Source: Sporomusa termitida
GTDB lineage: Bacteria > Bacillota > Negativicutes > Sporomusales > Sporomusaceae
Reading direction: 5' to 3'
DNA: 64,000 bases
Assembly: GCF_007641255.1 (NCBI RefSeq)
Contig: NZ_CP036259.1
Span: 248,001-312,000 of the forward strand
This document shows positions 1 through 8,769 of this stretch, piece by piece. The notes beneath the pieces were generated by a model. It did not search any database. It saw only the letters and a program-made list of their open reading frames with translations, and was not told the origin of the DNA. The number at the start of each line of letters is the position of its first letter. Positions within the stretch are counted from its first letter, which is position 1. Both the position numbers and the translations under genes were made by a program.

Positions 1-230
1 ATTTTCTGATCACGCCGATGATTTTCTTCTGCGGTTCCTTTTTTCCTGTTCAGAATTTACCGGTTGCTCTGCAGGCGGTTGTGTCGATATTGCCGTTAAG
101 TATGGCTAACAGCCTGGTACGTCTGACCGCCTGGAACGGCCACGCTGCCGGCCAGGCCGCGGCCTTGGCGTTAATGGGGCTGGGCCTGCTGCTGTGGGGG
201 GCCGGCAGCCTGAAAAAATACAGTGAATAA
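1..230 (+). CDS. ABC-2 type transporter permease, C-terminal fragment
   Basis: The reading frame is open from the window edge to TAA at 230, so only the last ~76 residues are present. The fragment contains the pattern of ABC-2 exporter permeases: a hydrophobic helix with the PMIFFCGSFFP stretch, then LP and PL turns, and a final helix of Ala/Leu/Gly before a KKYSE tail. It would be the membrane part of an ABC exporter whose ATPase lies upstream of the window. It ends 22 bases before the flavodoxin gene, so it probably belongs to the same haem-related transcription unit. The substrate cannot be told from the fragment. Confidence 0.75.
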   Translation, partial: FLITPMIFFCGSFFPVQNLPVALQAVVSILPLSMANSLVRLTAWNGHAAGQAAALALMGLGLLLWGAGSLKKYSE

Positions 231-252
231 TAATTTTTGCGGGGGGTTAAAA

Positions 253-771
253 ATGAAGACATTGATTGCCTATTCCAGTTTGACCGGCAATACCCGGAAA
301 GTGGCGGCAGCCATCCAGGCGGTGTTCGGCCCGGCGGCGGATTTGTATCCGGTTGAATCGGCACCGTCACCGGCAGAGTATGATTTTGTGGTTGTTGGTT
401 TTTGGGTTGACAAAGGCACGGCCGATAAAAAGGCCCAGGATTTTTTAAAAACAATTGCGAACAAGCCTGTCGCCTTATTTGCCACGCTGGGGGCCTATCC
501 TGATTCCGAGCATGCCGCTGACAGCCTGAAGAACGCGGCGGCATTTCTGGCCGGCAGCAACCGGCTGGCCGGCACCTTTATCTGCCAGGGGAAAATCGAT
601 CCCCGGTTAATCGAGCAGTTCAAAAATATGCCGGCCAACCACCCCCATGCCCTTACGCCGGAGCGGCTGGCGCGTTATGAGGAAGCGGCCAAACATCCTG
701 ACAGCGCGGACCTGCAGGCTGCCCAGGCGGTTTTTACAGATATAAAAAGGCAATGGATGAAAGCGAGGTGA
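253..771 (+). CDS. Flavodoxin-family protein, probable electron donor for haem degradation
   Basis: 172-residue protein. The N-terminus MKTLIAYSSLTGNTRKVA is the FMN phosphate-binding loop of flavodoxins (T/S-x-T-G-N-T), followed by a VVVGFWVDKGT strand-loop as in flavodoxin-like domains of haem and bilin operons. The ATG at 253 is chosen because a G-rich ribosome site (241-246) precedes it; an in-frame ATG at 223 has no such site. The stop codon lies 7 bases before the TTG start of the HutW-like gene. In characterised anaerobic haem-degrading systems the radical SAM enzyme needs a reduced flavodoxin, so the inferred role is electron delivery to that enzyme. Confidence 0.85.
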   Translation: MKTLIAYSSLTGNTRKVAAAIQAVFGPAADLYPVESAPSPAEYDFVVVGFWVDKGTADKKAQDFLKTIANKPVALFATLGAYPDSEHAADSLKNAAAFLAGSNRLAGTFICQGKIDPRLIEQFKNMPANHPHALTPERLARYEEAAKHPDSADLQAAQAVFTDIKRQWMKAR

Positions 772-778
772 TGGATGC

Positions 779-2185
779 TTGCGGGAAACCAAATTAAAGC
801 AGATTCTGGCGGCAATGGATGCGCAGCAGTACGCCCTGACGGTCGGGACGGCAACCGGTGAGGCCCTGGCGGCTGCGTTTGCCAAACGCCGGGTGGTCCA
901 TGCCGGGGTCCGGGGGAAACCGCTGGGCCCGGGGGAATGGCAGACTGCCTGGCAGTCTTTGCTGCGGCAGGCAACAAAAGCTAAACAGCGGGCGGCCTAC
1001 ATCCATATTCCGTTTTGCCGGCACCGCTGCCTGTATTGCGGCTTTTTTCAAAACTATGCGGATGAAGACCGGGAAACCGCGTATATTGACAGCCTGATTA
1101 AAGAACTGCAGCTGAGCCGGGACTGCCGCTATCTGGCCAGCGGGCCGGTCAACGCGGTATTTATAGGCGGCGGCACCCCCAGTACACTGGCACCCCATAA
1201 TATTGCCAGACTGCTGGACGCTGTCCGCGCTTGCCTGCCGCTAGCCAATGATTATGAGTTAACCCTCGAAGGCAGGATTAATGATCTGGAACCGGCCCGG
1301 ATTGAAGCCTGGCTGGCGCATGGGGTAAACCGCGTTTCCATCGGGGTACAGTCCTTTGATACCGGGGTGCGGCGTTCGGTCGGCCGCCTGGATGACACGG
1401 CCACTATTTTGAAGCGGCTGGAACTGTTGTCCGGCTATAATCAGGCCACGGTAATTATTGATTTGATTTATGGCCTGCCCAACCAAACAAATGAAGTTTG
1501 GGCCAGTGATATCAATTTGCTCAAGACGGCGGCGATTGACGGCTTAGACCTGTATCAGCTGAATATTTACCAGGGCAGCGCCCTGCAGCAGGCCATCCAG
1601 GCCGGTAAACTGCCGCCGGCAGCAACCACGGCCGAACAAGCCGGCATGTTTGCCGCGGCCGGGGCAACCTTAACGGCTAATGCCTTTTCCCGGCTCAGTA
1701 TCTGCCACTGGGGAAAAACAAACCGGGAGCGCAGTATGTATAATACCCTTACCAAAGCCGGACGTCATGTAATCCCGTTTGGCGCCGGTGCCGGCGGCAA
1801 TATTGGCGGGGCAACCATGATGCTGAACCGTGACGTGGCCGCCTATATTAAGAGTATTGAACAAGGTCATAAACCGATTGCCGCCATGCTGCTGCTGCCA
1901 GCCGGCAGTGAGCTGCACAACGCTGTTGTCGGCCAGTTGGAGCGGGGGTATTTAAATCTTAAGGGGCTGGCAGTCCGCTACGGGCCCGAGGTTCTGGAAT
2001 TAGAACCGTTGCTCGCTATCTGGGAGGCCCGCGGCCTTATCGAAACCGGCCCGGCTGTTGCCCGGCTGACGGTAGCCGGTCAGTTCTGGTATATGAATAT
2101 CACGCAATCGGTATTAGAATGCCTGCAGGCCCTGACATCAGGCCGCCATGCGGTGGCAGTGCAGCCAATCGCAGCCCAGGGATAA
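779..2185 (+). CDS. hutW: HutW/ChuW-type anaerobic haem-degrading radical SAM methyltransferase
   Basis: 468 residues, HemN-like radical SAM fold. The cluster motif is HIPFCRHRCLYC, with Cys80, Cys84 and Cys87; the SAM-binding GGGTPS follows near residue 125 and a VSIGVQSF strand near 190. Known ChuW/HutW enzymes open the porphyrin ring without oxygen, using SAM and a reduced flavodoxin, and free the iron. The start is TTG at 779: it is the only start codon after the in-frame stop at 758-760 and has GAGGTGA 7 bases upstream. It sits between a flavodoxin gene and a TonB receptor plus ChaN protein, which separates it from coproporphyrinogen dehydrogenase HemN. The call rests on context plus overall similarity. 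Confidence 0.85.
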   Translation: MRETKLKQILAAMDAQQYALTVGTATGEALAAAFAKRRVVHAGVRGKPLGPGEWQTAWQSLLRQATKAKQRAAYIHIPFCRHRCLYCGFFQNYADEDRETAYIDSLIKELQLSRDCRYLASGPVNAVFIGGGTPSTLAPHNIARLLDAVRACLPLANDYELTLEGRINDLEPARIEAWLAHGVNRVSIGVQSFDTGVRRSVGRLDDTATILKRLELLSGYNQATVIIDLIYGLPNQTNEVWASDINLLKTAAIDGLDLYQLNIYQGSALQQAIQAGKLPPAATTAEQAGMFAAAGATLTANAFSRLSICHWGKTNRERSMYNTLTKAGRHVIPFGAGAGGNIGGATMMLNRDVAAYIKSIEQGHKPIAAMLLLPAGSELHNAVVGQLERGYLNLKGLAVRYGPEVLELEPLLAIWEARGLIETGPAVARLTVAGQFWYMNITQSVLECLQALTSGRHAVAVQPIAAQG

Positions 2186-2284
2186 TGCCTGGCAGGTAGA
2201 GAGCCTACGAGCTCCATGACGATGTAGATCGCATGGGGTTTTATTATTTTTACATAAATATAAATTAAGTAAGGAGTAGTGGTT

Positions 2285-4267
2285 ATGAACAGAATAGGTA
2301 AGACCCCCGGAAAACTGGCCCTGTTGAGTCTGTCGGTGCTAACCGCCCTGGCGATGCCGGCCGGCGCCGCTGAGGAAGCGGTTGCTACGCGGGATGTGGT
2401 AGTCACCGCCAGCAGAACGGAACAGGACATTAAGGAAACGCCGTCGGCGGTTGAGGTGATTACCCGCGCAGAGCTGGATACACTGGGGGCCAACAATCTG
2501 GCCGATGCTCTAAAGCTGGCCACCAGCATCAATGTCAGCAGTCCGGCCATGGCGGGCAGCAATGTAACGGTCCGGGGCATGTCCACAAGGCATACACTGA
2601 TTATGATTAATGGCCGGCGTCTGGTGTCGGAAGGCAGCTACTCCACCGCCAATTCCTATGAATTGGAACGGATCAATATGCAAAATGTCGAACGGATTGA
2701 GATTGTCCGGGGGCCGGTCAGCTCACTATATGGGTCAGATGCGCTGGGGGGTGTCATCAATATCATAACCCGCAGGCCGGAGCAGGAACAATTGACATTT
2801 TCTTTAAGCCCCCAGCGCTACACCGATAAGACCAGTATCGGCAGCGATAACTACTCGTTGCGCTATGATACCGGTAAAAACAATAAATGGGGCTGGATTA
2901 TCAGTGCCGACCGGACAGAGACAGACGCTTATGCCAATGCCGACAATACCACCAAAAATCAATTTGGCCGTAAAGAAAATCTGAATCTGGACGGCACCTA
3001 TGATTTGGCTGACGACAAGTTTCTTGATGTTGCCGTCAATTTGCTGCGCGAGGATTTGAATGGCCGCAGTACAGAAACCTCCGGGGCCCTGCGGAACGAC
3101 AGCTACGATAATACCCGGGATCAGTACAGCCTGGGACTGCGGGGCAAAACGAAAAACGGTGACTATCAGATCCGGACCTATTACGGGGAGCACGATAAGG
3201 TCAACAAGGGTTTCCTGGTTAATAACGGCCAGTTAGTTGACTTTGATGTTTCCAACCGTAAAACCTGGGCTCTGGAAGGGCATGTATCGCAGCAGCTTGG
3301 CACCAATCACCTGCTGACGACCGGCGGCGAATTCCGGACGGAAACATACCGGGGTACAAGGATTGGTACCGGGGATAAGGTTTTTGACATTACTTACGGC
3401 AGCATCACTAAGCAAGGGTCGGAAGCCGATATTGATTACTCGGCATTATACGTCCAGGATGAATGGCTGGCAAGTGAGCGTTTACTGGTTATTCCCTCTT
3501 TACGCTATGATAACAGCAACAGATTTGCCAGCAATATCAGTCCTAAGCTGGGTATGACCTACAAAATGAATGCGAATTACCGCCTGAAGGTGAATGTGGG
3601 CAAGGGCTTTAAAGCGCCGACTCTTGATGATATGTATATGGAAATGACTAAAATCATGGGCGGCATGACCGTGCATGTGACCGGCAACCCGGACCTGAAA
3701 CCGGAGAAGTCGACAAGCTATGAACTGGGTATCGAAGGGGAGCAAGGCAGTACCTTTGGCAAGTTAACCTATTTTGTTAATGATGTGACTGATCTAATAT
3801 CGACTAAAACCAACGTCTCTTTTGTGCCGGGGGTGGGTATGCGGGCCGACTCAACCTATTTAAATGAGGATAAGGCTGATATTGACGGCATTGAGTTTGA
3901 AATTGGCCGGCATTTAAGCGACAAACTCAGCCTCAAGCTGAACTATACCTATCTGGAGGCCACCGGTAAAACCGGACAGAGACTGGAAGGCCGGGCTAAA
4001 CAGCAGGGGACGGTCCAACTGCATTATGACAACATCCGTGCAAATGGCATCAGTGCTGTGTTATGGAATGAGTGGAAGAAAGACTATCTGTATGCAGCCA
4101 GCAGTAATACGAATAAAACCTACGCGTTGTGGAATGTATCGGTCAATAAGAAGTGGAATGATAATTTTAGCAGTTATGTGGGCGTTGAGAATATCTTCAA
4201 CAAAAAGGACATAGAACTCAACCTGTTGGGAGCTATGGTCCAGGCCGGCATGACTTTTAAATTATAA
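2285..4267 (+). CDS. TonB-dependent outer-membrane receptor, probably for haem
   Basis: About 660 residues. A signal peptide with a hydrophobic core ends near residue 28 (MPAGAAEE). A plug domain follows (VVVTASRTEQDIKETPSAVEVIT, VRGMSTRHTLIMINGRR, VERIEIVRGPVSSLYGSDALGGVINIITRR) and then a 22-strand type barrel. Around residues 437-475 the sequence has an FKAP box and an NPDL box with a His between them, resembling the FRAP/NPNL plus His arrangement of haem receptors. ATG 2285 is chosen over GTG 2279 because AAGGAG at 2271-2276 gives an 8-base spacing. Its presence implies an outer membrane. The stop is followed after one base by the ChaN-like gene. Confidence 0.88.
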   Translation: MNRIGKTPGKLALLSLSVLTALAMPAGAAEEAVATRDVVVTASRTEQDIKETPSAVEVITRAELDTLGANNLADALKLATSINVSSPAMAGSNVTVRGMSTRHTLIMINGRRLVSEGSYSTANSYELERINMQNVERIEIVRGPVSSLYGSDALGGVINIITRRPEQEQLTFSLSPQRYTDKTSIGSDNYSLRYDTGKNNKWGWIISADRTETDAYANADNTTKNQFGRKENLNLDGTYDLADDKFLDVAVNLLREDLNGRSTETSGALRNDSYDNTRDQYSLGLRGKTKNGDYQIRTYYGEHDKVNKGFLVNNGQLVDFDVSNRKTWALEGHVSQQLGTNHLLTTGGEFRTETYRGTRIGTGDKVFDITYGSITKQGSEADIDYSALYVQDEWLASERLLVIPSLRYDNSNRFASNISPKLGMTYKMNANYRLKVNVGKGFKAPTLDDMYMEMTKIMGGMTVHVTGNPDLKPEKSTSYELGIEGEQGSTFGKLTYFVNDVTDLISTKTNVSFVPGVGMRADSTYLNEDKADIDGIEFEIGRHLSDKLSLKLNYTYLEATGKTGQRLEGRAKQQGTVQLHYDNIRANGISAVLWNEWKKDYLYAASSNTNKTYALWNVSVNKKWNDNFSSYVGVENIFNKKDIELNLLGAMVQAGMTFKL

Positions 4268-4268
4268 G

Positions 4269-5162
4269 ATGAAATTATGTAAAATAATTATGGCGATAAT
4301 GTTGCTGCTGGCAGGAGCAAACGGAGCCCACGCCGGTCAGGCTGCCTGCCAGATTTATACTGCCGGCGGGCAGCAGGTAACAGGTGAGGCACTGGCCGCA
4401 TTGATTAATCACTATGATGTACTTGCGTTTGGCGAATATCACGATGATGCAGTTTTACACGCGCTGGAACTGGAACTGTTACAACAGGCATTTAAGAAAC
4501 AGCCGCAGCTGGCTATATCGCTGGAGATGTTTGAGCGCGATGTGCAGGAATATCTTGATGAGTATTTGTCAGGCCGGATTACCGAACAGGAATTTCTCGC
4601 CAGGTCCCGCCCCTGGAAAAACTATCAGGAAGCTTACCGGCCGCTGGTGGAGTTCGCCGGCGTCAACTCTTTGCCGGTTATTGCCGCCAATATTCCCCGG
4701 GCGCTGGCGGCCCAGTACGCCCAAACCGGTTCACTGGCCGACGTGCCGGCAGCAGCAGGCCGGTATCTGCCGCAGGTTCATCTGGCCCCGGCGGGTGAAT
4801 ACCGGCAGCGATTTATGGCTTATATGACAGAGGCCGCGACCAGGGCCAGGATGCCGGTTGCTCCCGACAAGCTGGATAATTACTACAAGGCCCAGTGCCT
4901 GAAAGATGACACCATGGCGGAAAGTATTGTCAACTTTCTTCAGCTGCACCCTGATTTTAAAATTATTCACTATCAGGGCGATTTTCACAGCCGGGGACGG
5001 CTGGGGGTTGTGGAAAAGCTGCAATTGCTGAACCCGGCGTTAAAGGTCGCGGTTATCACACCGGTGTATACAACAAACAGGGAGGAGCTGCCGGAGTTGC
5101 TTGTTCAATACCGCAATGCCGGTGATATTCTTGTGTTTTTGGACCGGGACAGTAAAACCTAA
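4269..5162 (+). CDS. ChaN-like haem-binding uptake protein
   Basis: 297 residues of the ChaN/Tiki-superfamily haem-binding uptake family. A signal peptide (LLLAGANGAHA) ends near residue 22; a clear lipobox is not seen, so it is probably soluble and exported. Family motifs are present in order: FGEYHDD and HALELELL, SLEMFERDVQ, SRPWKNY and YRPLVEFAG, ANIPR, KDDTMAESI, and HYQGDFHSRGR. The gene starts one base after the TonB receptor stop, so the two are translated together. In ChaN-containing iron loci the protein binds haem between the membranes; here it would hand haem from the receptor toward the inner membrane. A strong terminator at 5245 closes the operon. Confidence 0.85.
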   Translation: MKLCKIIMAIMLLLAGANGAHAGQAACQIYTAGGQQVTGEALAALINHYDVLAFGEYHDDAVLHALELELLQQAFKKQPQLAISLEMFERDVQEYLDEYLSGRITEQEFLARSRPWKNYQEAYRPLVEFAGVNSLPVIAANIPRALAAQYAQTGSLADVPAAAGRYLPQVHLAPAGEYRQRFMAYMTEAATRARMPVAPDKLDNYYKAQCLKDDTMAESIVNFLQLHPDFKIIHYQGDFHSRGRLGVVEKLQLLNPALKVAVITPVYTTNREELPELLVQYRNAGDILVFLDRDSKT

Positions 5163-5244
5163 AAGCCGGGCAAAGAGGGCAGGCGGGGTGCCGGCAATAT
5201 TAAAGGAATTTATTTAACATTATAGTAGCAACAGACTGAGTCAG

Positions 5245-5290
5245 CAGAGGAAACCAGCACAAAGATTGTAACTGGTTTCCTCTGTTTCTT
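5245..5290 (+). terminator. Rho-independent terminator of the haem operon
   Basis: A 13-bp perfect stem (CAGAGGAAACCAG, 5245-5257, with its complement at 5272-5284) closes a 14-base loop and is followed by TTTCTT. It lies 80 bases after the ChaN-like gene. The rest of the stretch up to 5543 shows no gene; a G-rich run occurs at 5319-5326. Confidence 0.8.
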
Positions 5291-5543
5291 ATGGTAAGGT
5301 AATGCTTGCGGTCGCCAGGGGGGGAATGAGAATCCGCAATGCTTACAGGTATATTCAGTTTGTATCTGCTATTAAAATTAACAGGGCCATAGCCTTTAAG
5401 CGGTAGATTTGCTCACAAACAAAGTGTTTCGCGTGTTAGGCAGGGCTTTGTATTGTTTTACAGAATAATAAATAATGTAACAATTTCCGACGAACTTCGT
5501 TATATTATTGCAATGAACCAAGAGGCAAGGAGGGGACCTTACT

Positions 5544-5585
5544 ATGCAGCAGCTTTGGCATATCTGGCCGGCAGTAGTGACTTAG
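5544..5585 (+). CDS. Possible 13-residue leader peptide
   Basis: A strong ribosome site (AGGAGGGG) sits 8 bases before ATG 5544, which opens a 13-codon reading frame, MQQLWHIWPAVVT, ending at TAG 5583-5585. It has two Trp codons and lies just before the PAS/PucR regulator, in another frame. The strength of the ribosome site with such a short frame is the only evidence; it could be a translated leader or a chance match. Confidence 0.25.
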   Translation: MQQLWHIWPAVVT

Positions 5586-5635
5586 TTATTGAAATGGTAT
5601 TATATCGTCAAATTTGTTTTTGGGAGATCAAGAGG

Positions 5636-7225
5636 ATGCCTGATAATCGAGCAGAATACAACGGAGATAACATGCCTGTTTTGGTAACACGCTGGGATTG
5701 TAACGGATATATTTTGAATATTCTGTATAATGATTTGTGTCTGGGCAGGCCGCCAAATCAGTTTCTGGGAAAAAATTTCCGGGAACTGGGGTTAGAGAAA
5801 AAAATATATGAAAAATGTGAACATTATTTTAAGCGGGTTGTGGCAACGGCTGCTAAAGTGGTTTTCCAACTGCGCAGCAGTACCCGGTATTATCATATTT
5901 CATACCTGCCGGAGAGTAACTGCCCGGGCGATGTGGCAACAATACTGGGAATTGTCCGTGATATGACGCAGGAGCAGTGGGCAAAAGATGAAATGAACCT
6001 AGCCCACCGCAAATTTAGCACGGCCCTGAATATTGCCAAACTGGGGTACTTTGAATGGGACTTTGTTAACAATGAGCTGCACTGGTCTGATCAGCAGTAT
6101 AAAAATTTTGGCTATATGCCCCAGTCCTTTATACCAACAATGGAGTTTTACCTAAGCCTGGTTTATCCGGAGGATTTAGAAATCGTAAATATGACAAATG
6201 AGGTGGCCCGCCAGGGATTTGTCGAATCCGAATTTAGAATCATTAGACCCGACCGGACTGTTGGCTGGCTATGGGCCCGGGTCGAATCAATTGCCAATGA
6301 GCAAGGCGCCTTTACCAGTTTATTTGGGACGACCCAGGATATTACCGAACAGAAGCAGACGGAAAACCGTATTTTAAGAGTAGCGAAGGATTTAGTGTTT
6401 TCCAACCAACTGAACACTCGCAGTGCCTATCTAAATAGGTTGCTGGTCAATGCTTACTCACCAGAATATATAACCAAGGCTCTCAATGAGTTTGGTATTG
6501 AAACAAAAGCAGAGCATTGTTGTTTTGTGATGCAACTGACTCATAAGCCGGCAGGTGCTGCTGAGCCGCCGGCTGCTGCTGCAACTGCTAAAATGGCAGG
6601 CAAGCAGGCCGTATTAGTCTGGGTGGCAGAAAAAGAGATTGGCTGCACCTGGAAATTTAACGATGATATTATTCTGCTGGTGATGGTGGCAGCAGCCGGT
6701 CTAACCAGCAAACAAAGGCAAATTGATTTTGCCAATCAGCTGATTAGCGAAATGAAGGTGCTTTTTCCTCATATCAGTGCCAAAATCGGCATTTCCGGTA
6801 CATCCGGGACTCCCATCAGGTTCAGGGACAGCTATGAAAAAGCAAACCGGGCGGTTATTGTCGCCGCTTCCAATTGCGCGCAAGTGGTGCATTGTGATGA
6901 TATCGGGATTTATGAAGTCGCATTTCAGCTGCTCCATGATGAAAATACCTGCGCGCTTGTGCAGAATACGATCGGTCGTCTTGCCGAATATGACCAGGTA
7001 CGGGGCAGTAATCTATTATTTACGCTGGAATTGATACTGGAGGAGATAAATCTCAAGGCCGTATCACAGAAGCTTTTTATCCATCATAATACGGTCATTT
7101 GGCGAAAAAGGCGGATTGAGGATTTTTTGGGGATGTCGCTGGATAAAATGGAGACTAAGGTGTTGCTGATATTGTATTTAAAGATTTGGAAATTACAGAA
7201 AGCGGAAACAGGTGAGAACAGATGA
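5636..7225 (+). CDS. PAS-domain sensor/transcription regulator with PucR/CdaR-type C-terminus
   Basis: 529 residues from ATG 5636. Two PAS domains occupy roughly residues 12-120 (PVLVTRWDCNGYI) and 130-245 (ending GTTQDITEQK, with a PAC-like strand RTVGWLWARVESI). A degenerate GGDEF-like region typical of CdaR/PucR regulators spans about 280-430, and the end carries the PucR helix-turn-helix (LEEINLKAVSQKLFIHHNTVIWRKRRIEDFLG). Such proteins activate catabolic or sporulation-linked genes in answer to a small ligand. The frame is open back to TTG 5453, but the PAS fold begins just after Met 5636, which has GGGAG 9 bases before it; the earlier start is possible. No target operon is obvious; the next gene is an HD-GYP protein 272 bases downstream. 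Confidence 0.75.
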   Translation: MPDNRAEYNGDNMPVLVTRWDCNGYILNILYNDLCLGRPPNQFLGKNFRELGLEKKIYEKCEHYFKRVVATAAKVVFQLRSSTRYYHISYLPESNCPGDVATILGIVRDMTQEQWAKDEMNLAHRKFSTALNIAKLGYFEWDFVNNELHWSDQQYKNFGYMPQSFIPTMEFYLSLVYPEDLEIVNMTNEVARQGFVESEFRIIRPDRTVGWLWARVESIANEQGAFTSLFGTTQDITEQKQTENRILRVAKDLVFSNQLNTRSAYLNRLLVNAYSPEYITKALNEFGIETKAEHCCFVMQLTHKPAGAAEPPAAAATAKMAGKQAVLVWVAEKEIGCTWKFNDDIILLVMVAAAGLTSKQRQIDFANQLISEMKVLFPHISAKIGISGTSGTPIRFRDSYEKANRAVIVAASNCAQVVHCDDIGIYEVAFQLLHDENTCALVQNTIGRLAEYDQVRGSNLLFTLELILEEINLKAVSQKLFIHHNTVIWRKRRIEDFLGMSLDKMETKVLLILYLKIWKLQKAETGENR

Positions 7226-7443
7226 ATTCATCGCAAAACAGTTTATTGTTATACGGCAACAACAGGTACCGGTTTTTTTTGTACCATACTCCAATAGTAT
7301 TAGCAAAGAAAGTATTGTAGAATTATGTATGAATTTGAAATAATATGCGGGATTTTGATTGTTCCCGGGCATGCCGCTTTACCACATAGCTGTAATAGCA
7401 GAAAATCTACAATAGGCGGGTTGAAACTCACTCGGAATAATTA

Positions 7444-7483
7444 AGTACCTGGCTGTTGTGACTAGTTAGGTACTATTTTATTT
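7444..7483 (+). terminator. Terminator-like hairpin in the HD-GYP leader
   Basis: AGTACCT (7444-7450) can pair with AGGTACT (7468-7474), followed by ATTTTATTT, and only then comes the ribosome site of the HD-GYP gene at about 7489-7495. The stem is short and the U-tract imperfect. It may end transcripts of the regulator gene or act as a leader attenuator. Confidence 0.35.
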
Positions 7484-7497
7484 GAACGGAGGATAAG

Positions 7498-8553
7498 ATG
7501 TTTCCGAACCAACACTTATTACGGCTAGAAGAACTTAAGCCAGGTATGATAGTCGCGCAGCCGGTTCTGTCTGATACAGGACAAGTTTTGTTGGAACAAG
7601 GTGTATTTTTGACAGAGGACTATATTGACAATCTTAGCAACTGGAAAATATCACAGGTTAGTATTGTGTTGCCTAATAAAAGCTTATCGTCAAATTGCCG
7701 GTTTTTTAGTATATATAAAGATACCCTTGCATCAGTAGAGGAAACCTTTAAAAAAGTCAGGGCTTTTAAAGAAGTGCCAATTGCCGAGTGTAAGGAATTA
7801 GTCGAAAACTACATTGAACTGATGGTCAACATTACCGGGGTCATAGATGATTTGCATAATGTTAAAGCCCACAATGAATATACCTTCAAACATTCTCTTA
7901 ATGTGGCAATCATCGCCGGCATTATTGGCAAATGGCTGGGATTTACCGAAAAAAATCTGAAAGACATCATCTTAGCAGGACTGTTACACGATATCGGCAA
8001 GGTTCTAATCCCTGAAGACATACTGGATAAGCCGGGCAAGCTTACACCGGAAGAGATGGCGGTTGTCAGAGCCCATCCTACCCACGGGTATCATTTACTG
8101 GACGACTGCTTTGACATAACGGAAGAAGTAAAGCTGGGGATATTGCAGCATCATGAACGGGAAGACGGCAGTGGTTATCCGCTGGGTTTAGCCCGGGAAA
8201 AGATCCATACCTACGCAAAAATTGTTGCTATTGCCGATATTTATGATGCAATGAGTACCGAGCGGGTGTATAGGAAGAAAGTGCTTCCCTTCACCGTCGT
8301 GGAGGTTATTCTAGATCAGATGTATGATAAGCTTAATCCCCAGATCTGCCTGATCTTTCTGGCTCACATCCGTGGCTTTCTCATCGGCAGCTCGGTGCTG
8401 TTAAATGATGGCAGCAAGGCCAAGGTAGTGCTGTTAAACGGACTGTTAAAATTAAGGCCGGTCGTTCAACTGGAAAGCGGTGATTTAATTGATCTTGACA
8501 GGGAAAAAAATCTTGAGGTTGTTACCATTCTGGATGAAGTAAACGCCGTATAA
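7498..8553 (+). CDS. HD-GYP domain protein, cyclic-di-GMP phosphodiesterase
   Basis: 351 residues. After an N-terminal DUF3391-like segment (GMIVAQPVLSDTGQVLLEQG) the HD-GYP domain spans about residues 125-290, with HSLNVA, LLHDIGK (the HD pair), HPTHG, HHEREDGSGYP (the GYP signature) and IADIYDAMS. These metal-binding residues are complete, so the enzyme should hydrolyse cyclic di-GMP in the cytoplasm. The C-terminal 60 residues (GSKAKVVLLNG) are a small beta domain often seen after HD-GYP. AACGGAGGATAAG gives a good ribosome site. The next transcribed element is a cyclic-di-GMP riboswitch, so this gene sits next to a unit controlled by its own substrate. Confidence 0.9.
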   Translation: MFPNQHLLRLEELKPGMIVAQPVLSDTGQVLLEQGVFLTEDYIDNLSNWKISQVSIVLPNKSLSSNCRFFSIYKDTLASVEETFKKVRAFKEVPIAECKELVENYIELMVNITGVIDDLHNVKAHNEYTFKHSLNVAIIAGIIGKWLGFTEKNLKDIILAGLLHDIGKVLIPEDILDKPGKLTPEEMAVVRAHPTHGYHLLDDCFDITEEVKLGILQHHEREDGSGYPLGLAREKIHTYAKIVAIADIYDAMSTERVYRKKVLPFTVVEVILDQMYDKLNPQICLIFLAHIRGFLIGSSVLLNDGSKAKVVLLNGLLKLRPVVQLESGDLIDLDREKNLEVVTILDEVNAV

Positions 8554-8571
8554 TGCAGTTCCCAACAAAAT

Positions 8572-8655
8572 ATTGGCAAACTTACTGAAAGGTAGGGACG
8601 CAAAGCCATGGGTCTAATGGATGGGTGACATTCTATGACTGCCAGGTTGCTATTG
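8572..8655 (+). promoter_or_regulatory. Cyclic-di-GMP-I (GEMM) riboswitch aptamer
   Basis: The run from 8575 matches the GEMM-I core: GGCAAAC, ACTGAAAGGTAGGGACGCAA (GAAA-type loop followed by the highly conserved GGGACGCAAAGCC), GGTCTAA, and the second helix closing with GACTGCCAGGTTGC at 8637-8650. The conserved G and A contacts for the two guanines of the ligand are in place. It is followed by a terminator at 8671-8706 and then the chemoreceptor gene, so it should control that gene by transcription termination. Confidence 0.92.
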
Positions 8656-8670
8656 TTCTAACGGAAATAT

Positions 8671-8706
8671 TCGTCAGCCTTGGCAACAGGCATATGACGA
8701 TTTTTT
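8671..8706 (+). terminator. Riboswitch expression-platform terminator
   Basis: TCGTCAGCCT (8671-8680) pairs with AGGC-ATA-TGACGA (8688-8700), followed by six T residues at 8701-8706. Placed 20 bases after the GEMM aptamer and 64 bases before the chemoreceptor start. Part of the left arm (CAGCC) and the loop TTGGCAAC could instead pair with aptamer bases such as GGTTGC, giving an antiterminated state. Confidence 0.85.
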
Positions 8707-8769
8707 AATTTGAGCATGTTGCTCATGTGCTGTTGACAATATTAAATTAATTTAGAGGGAGACGTAAAA

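Noticed and set aside
779-2185. Oxygen-independent coproporphyrinogen dehydrogenase HemN
   Set aside because: The HemN-like fold is shared, but the operon is for haem uptake and carries a flavodoxin; HutW/ChuW fits better.
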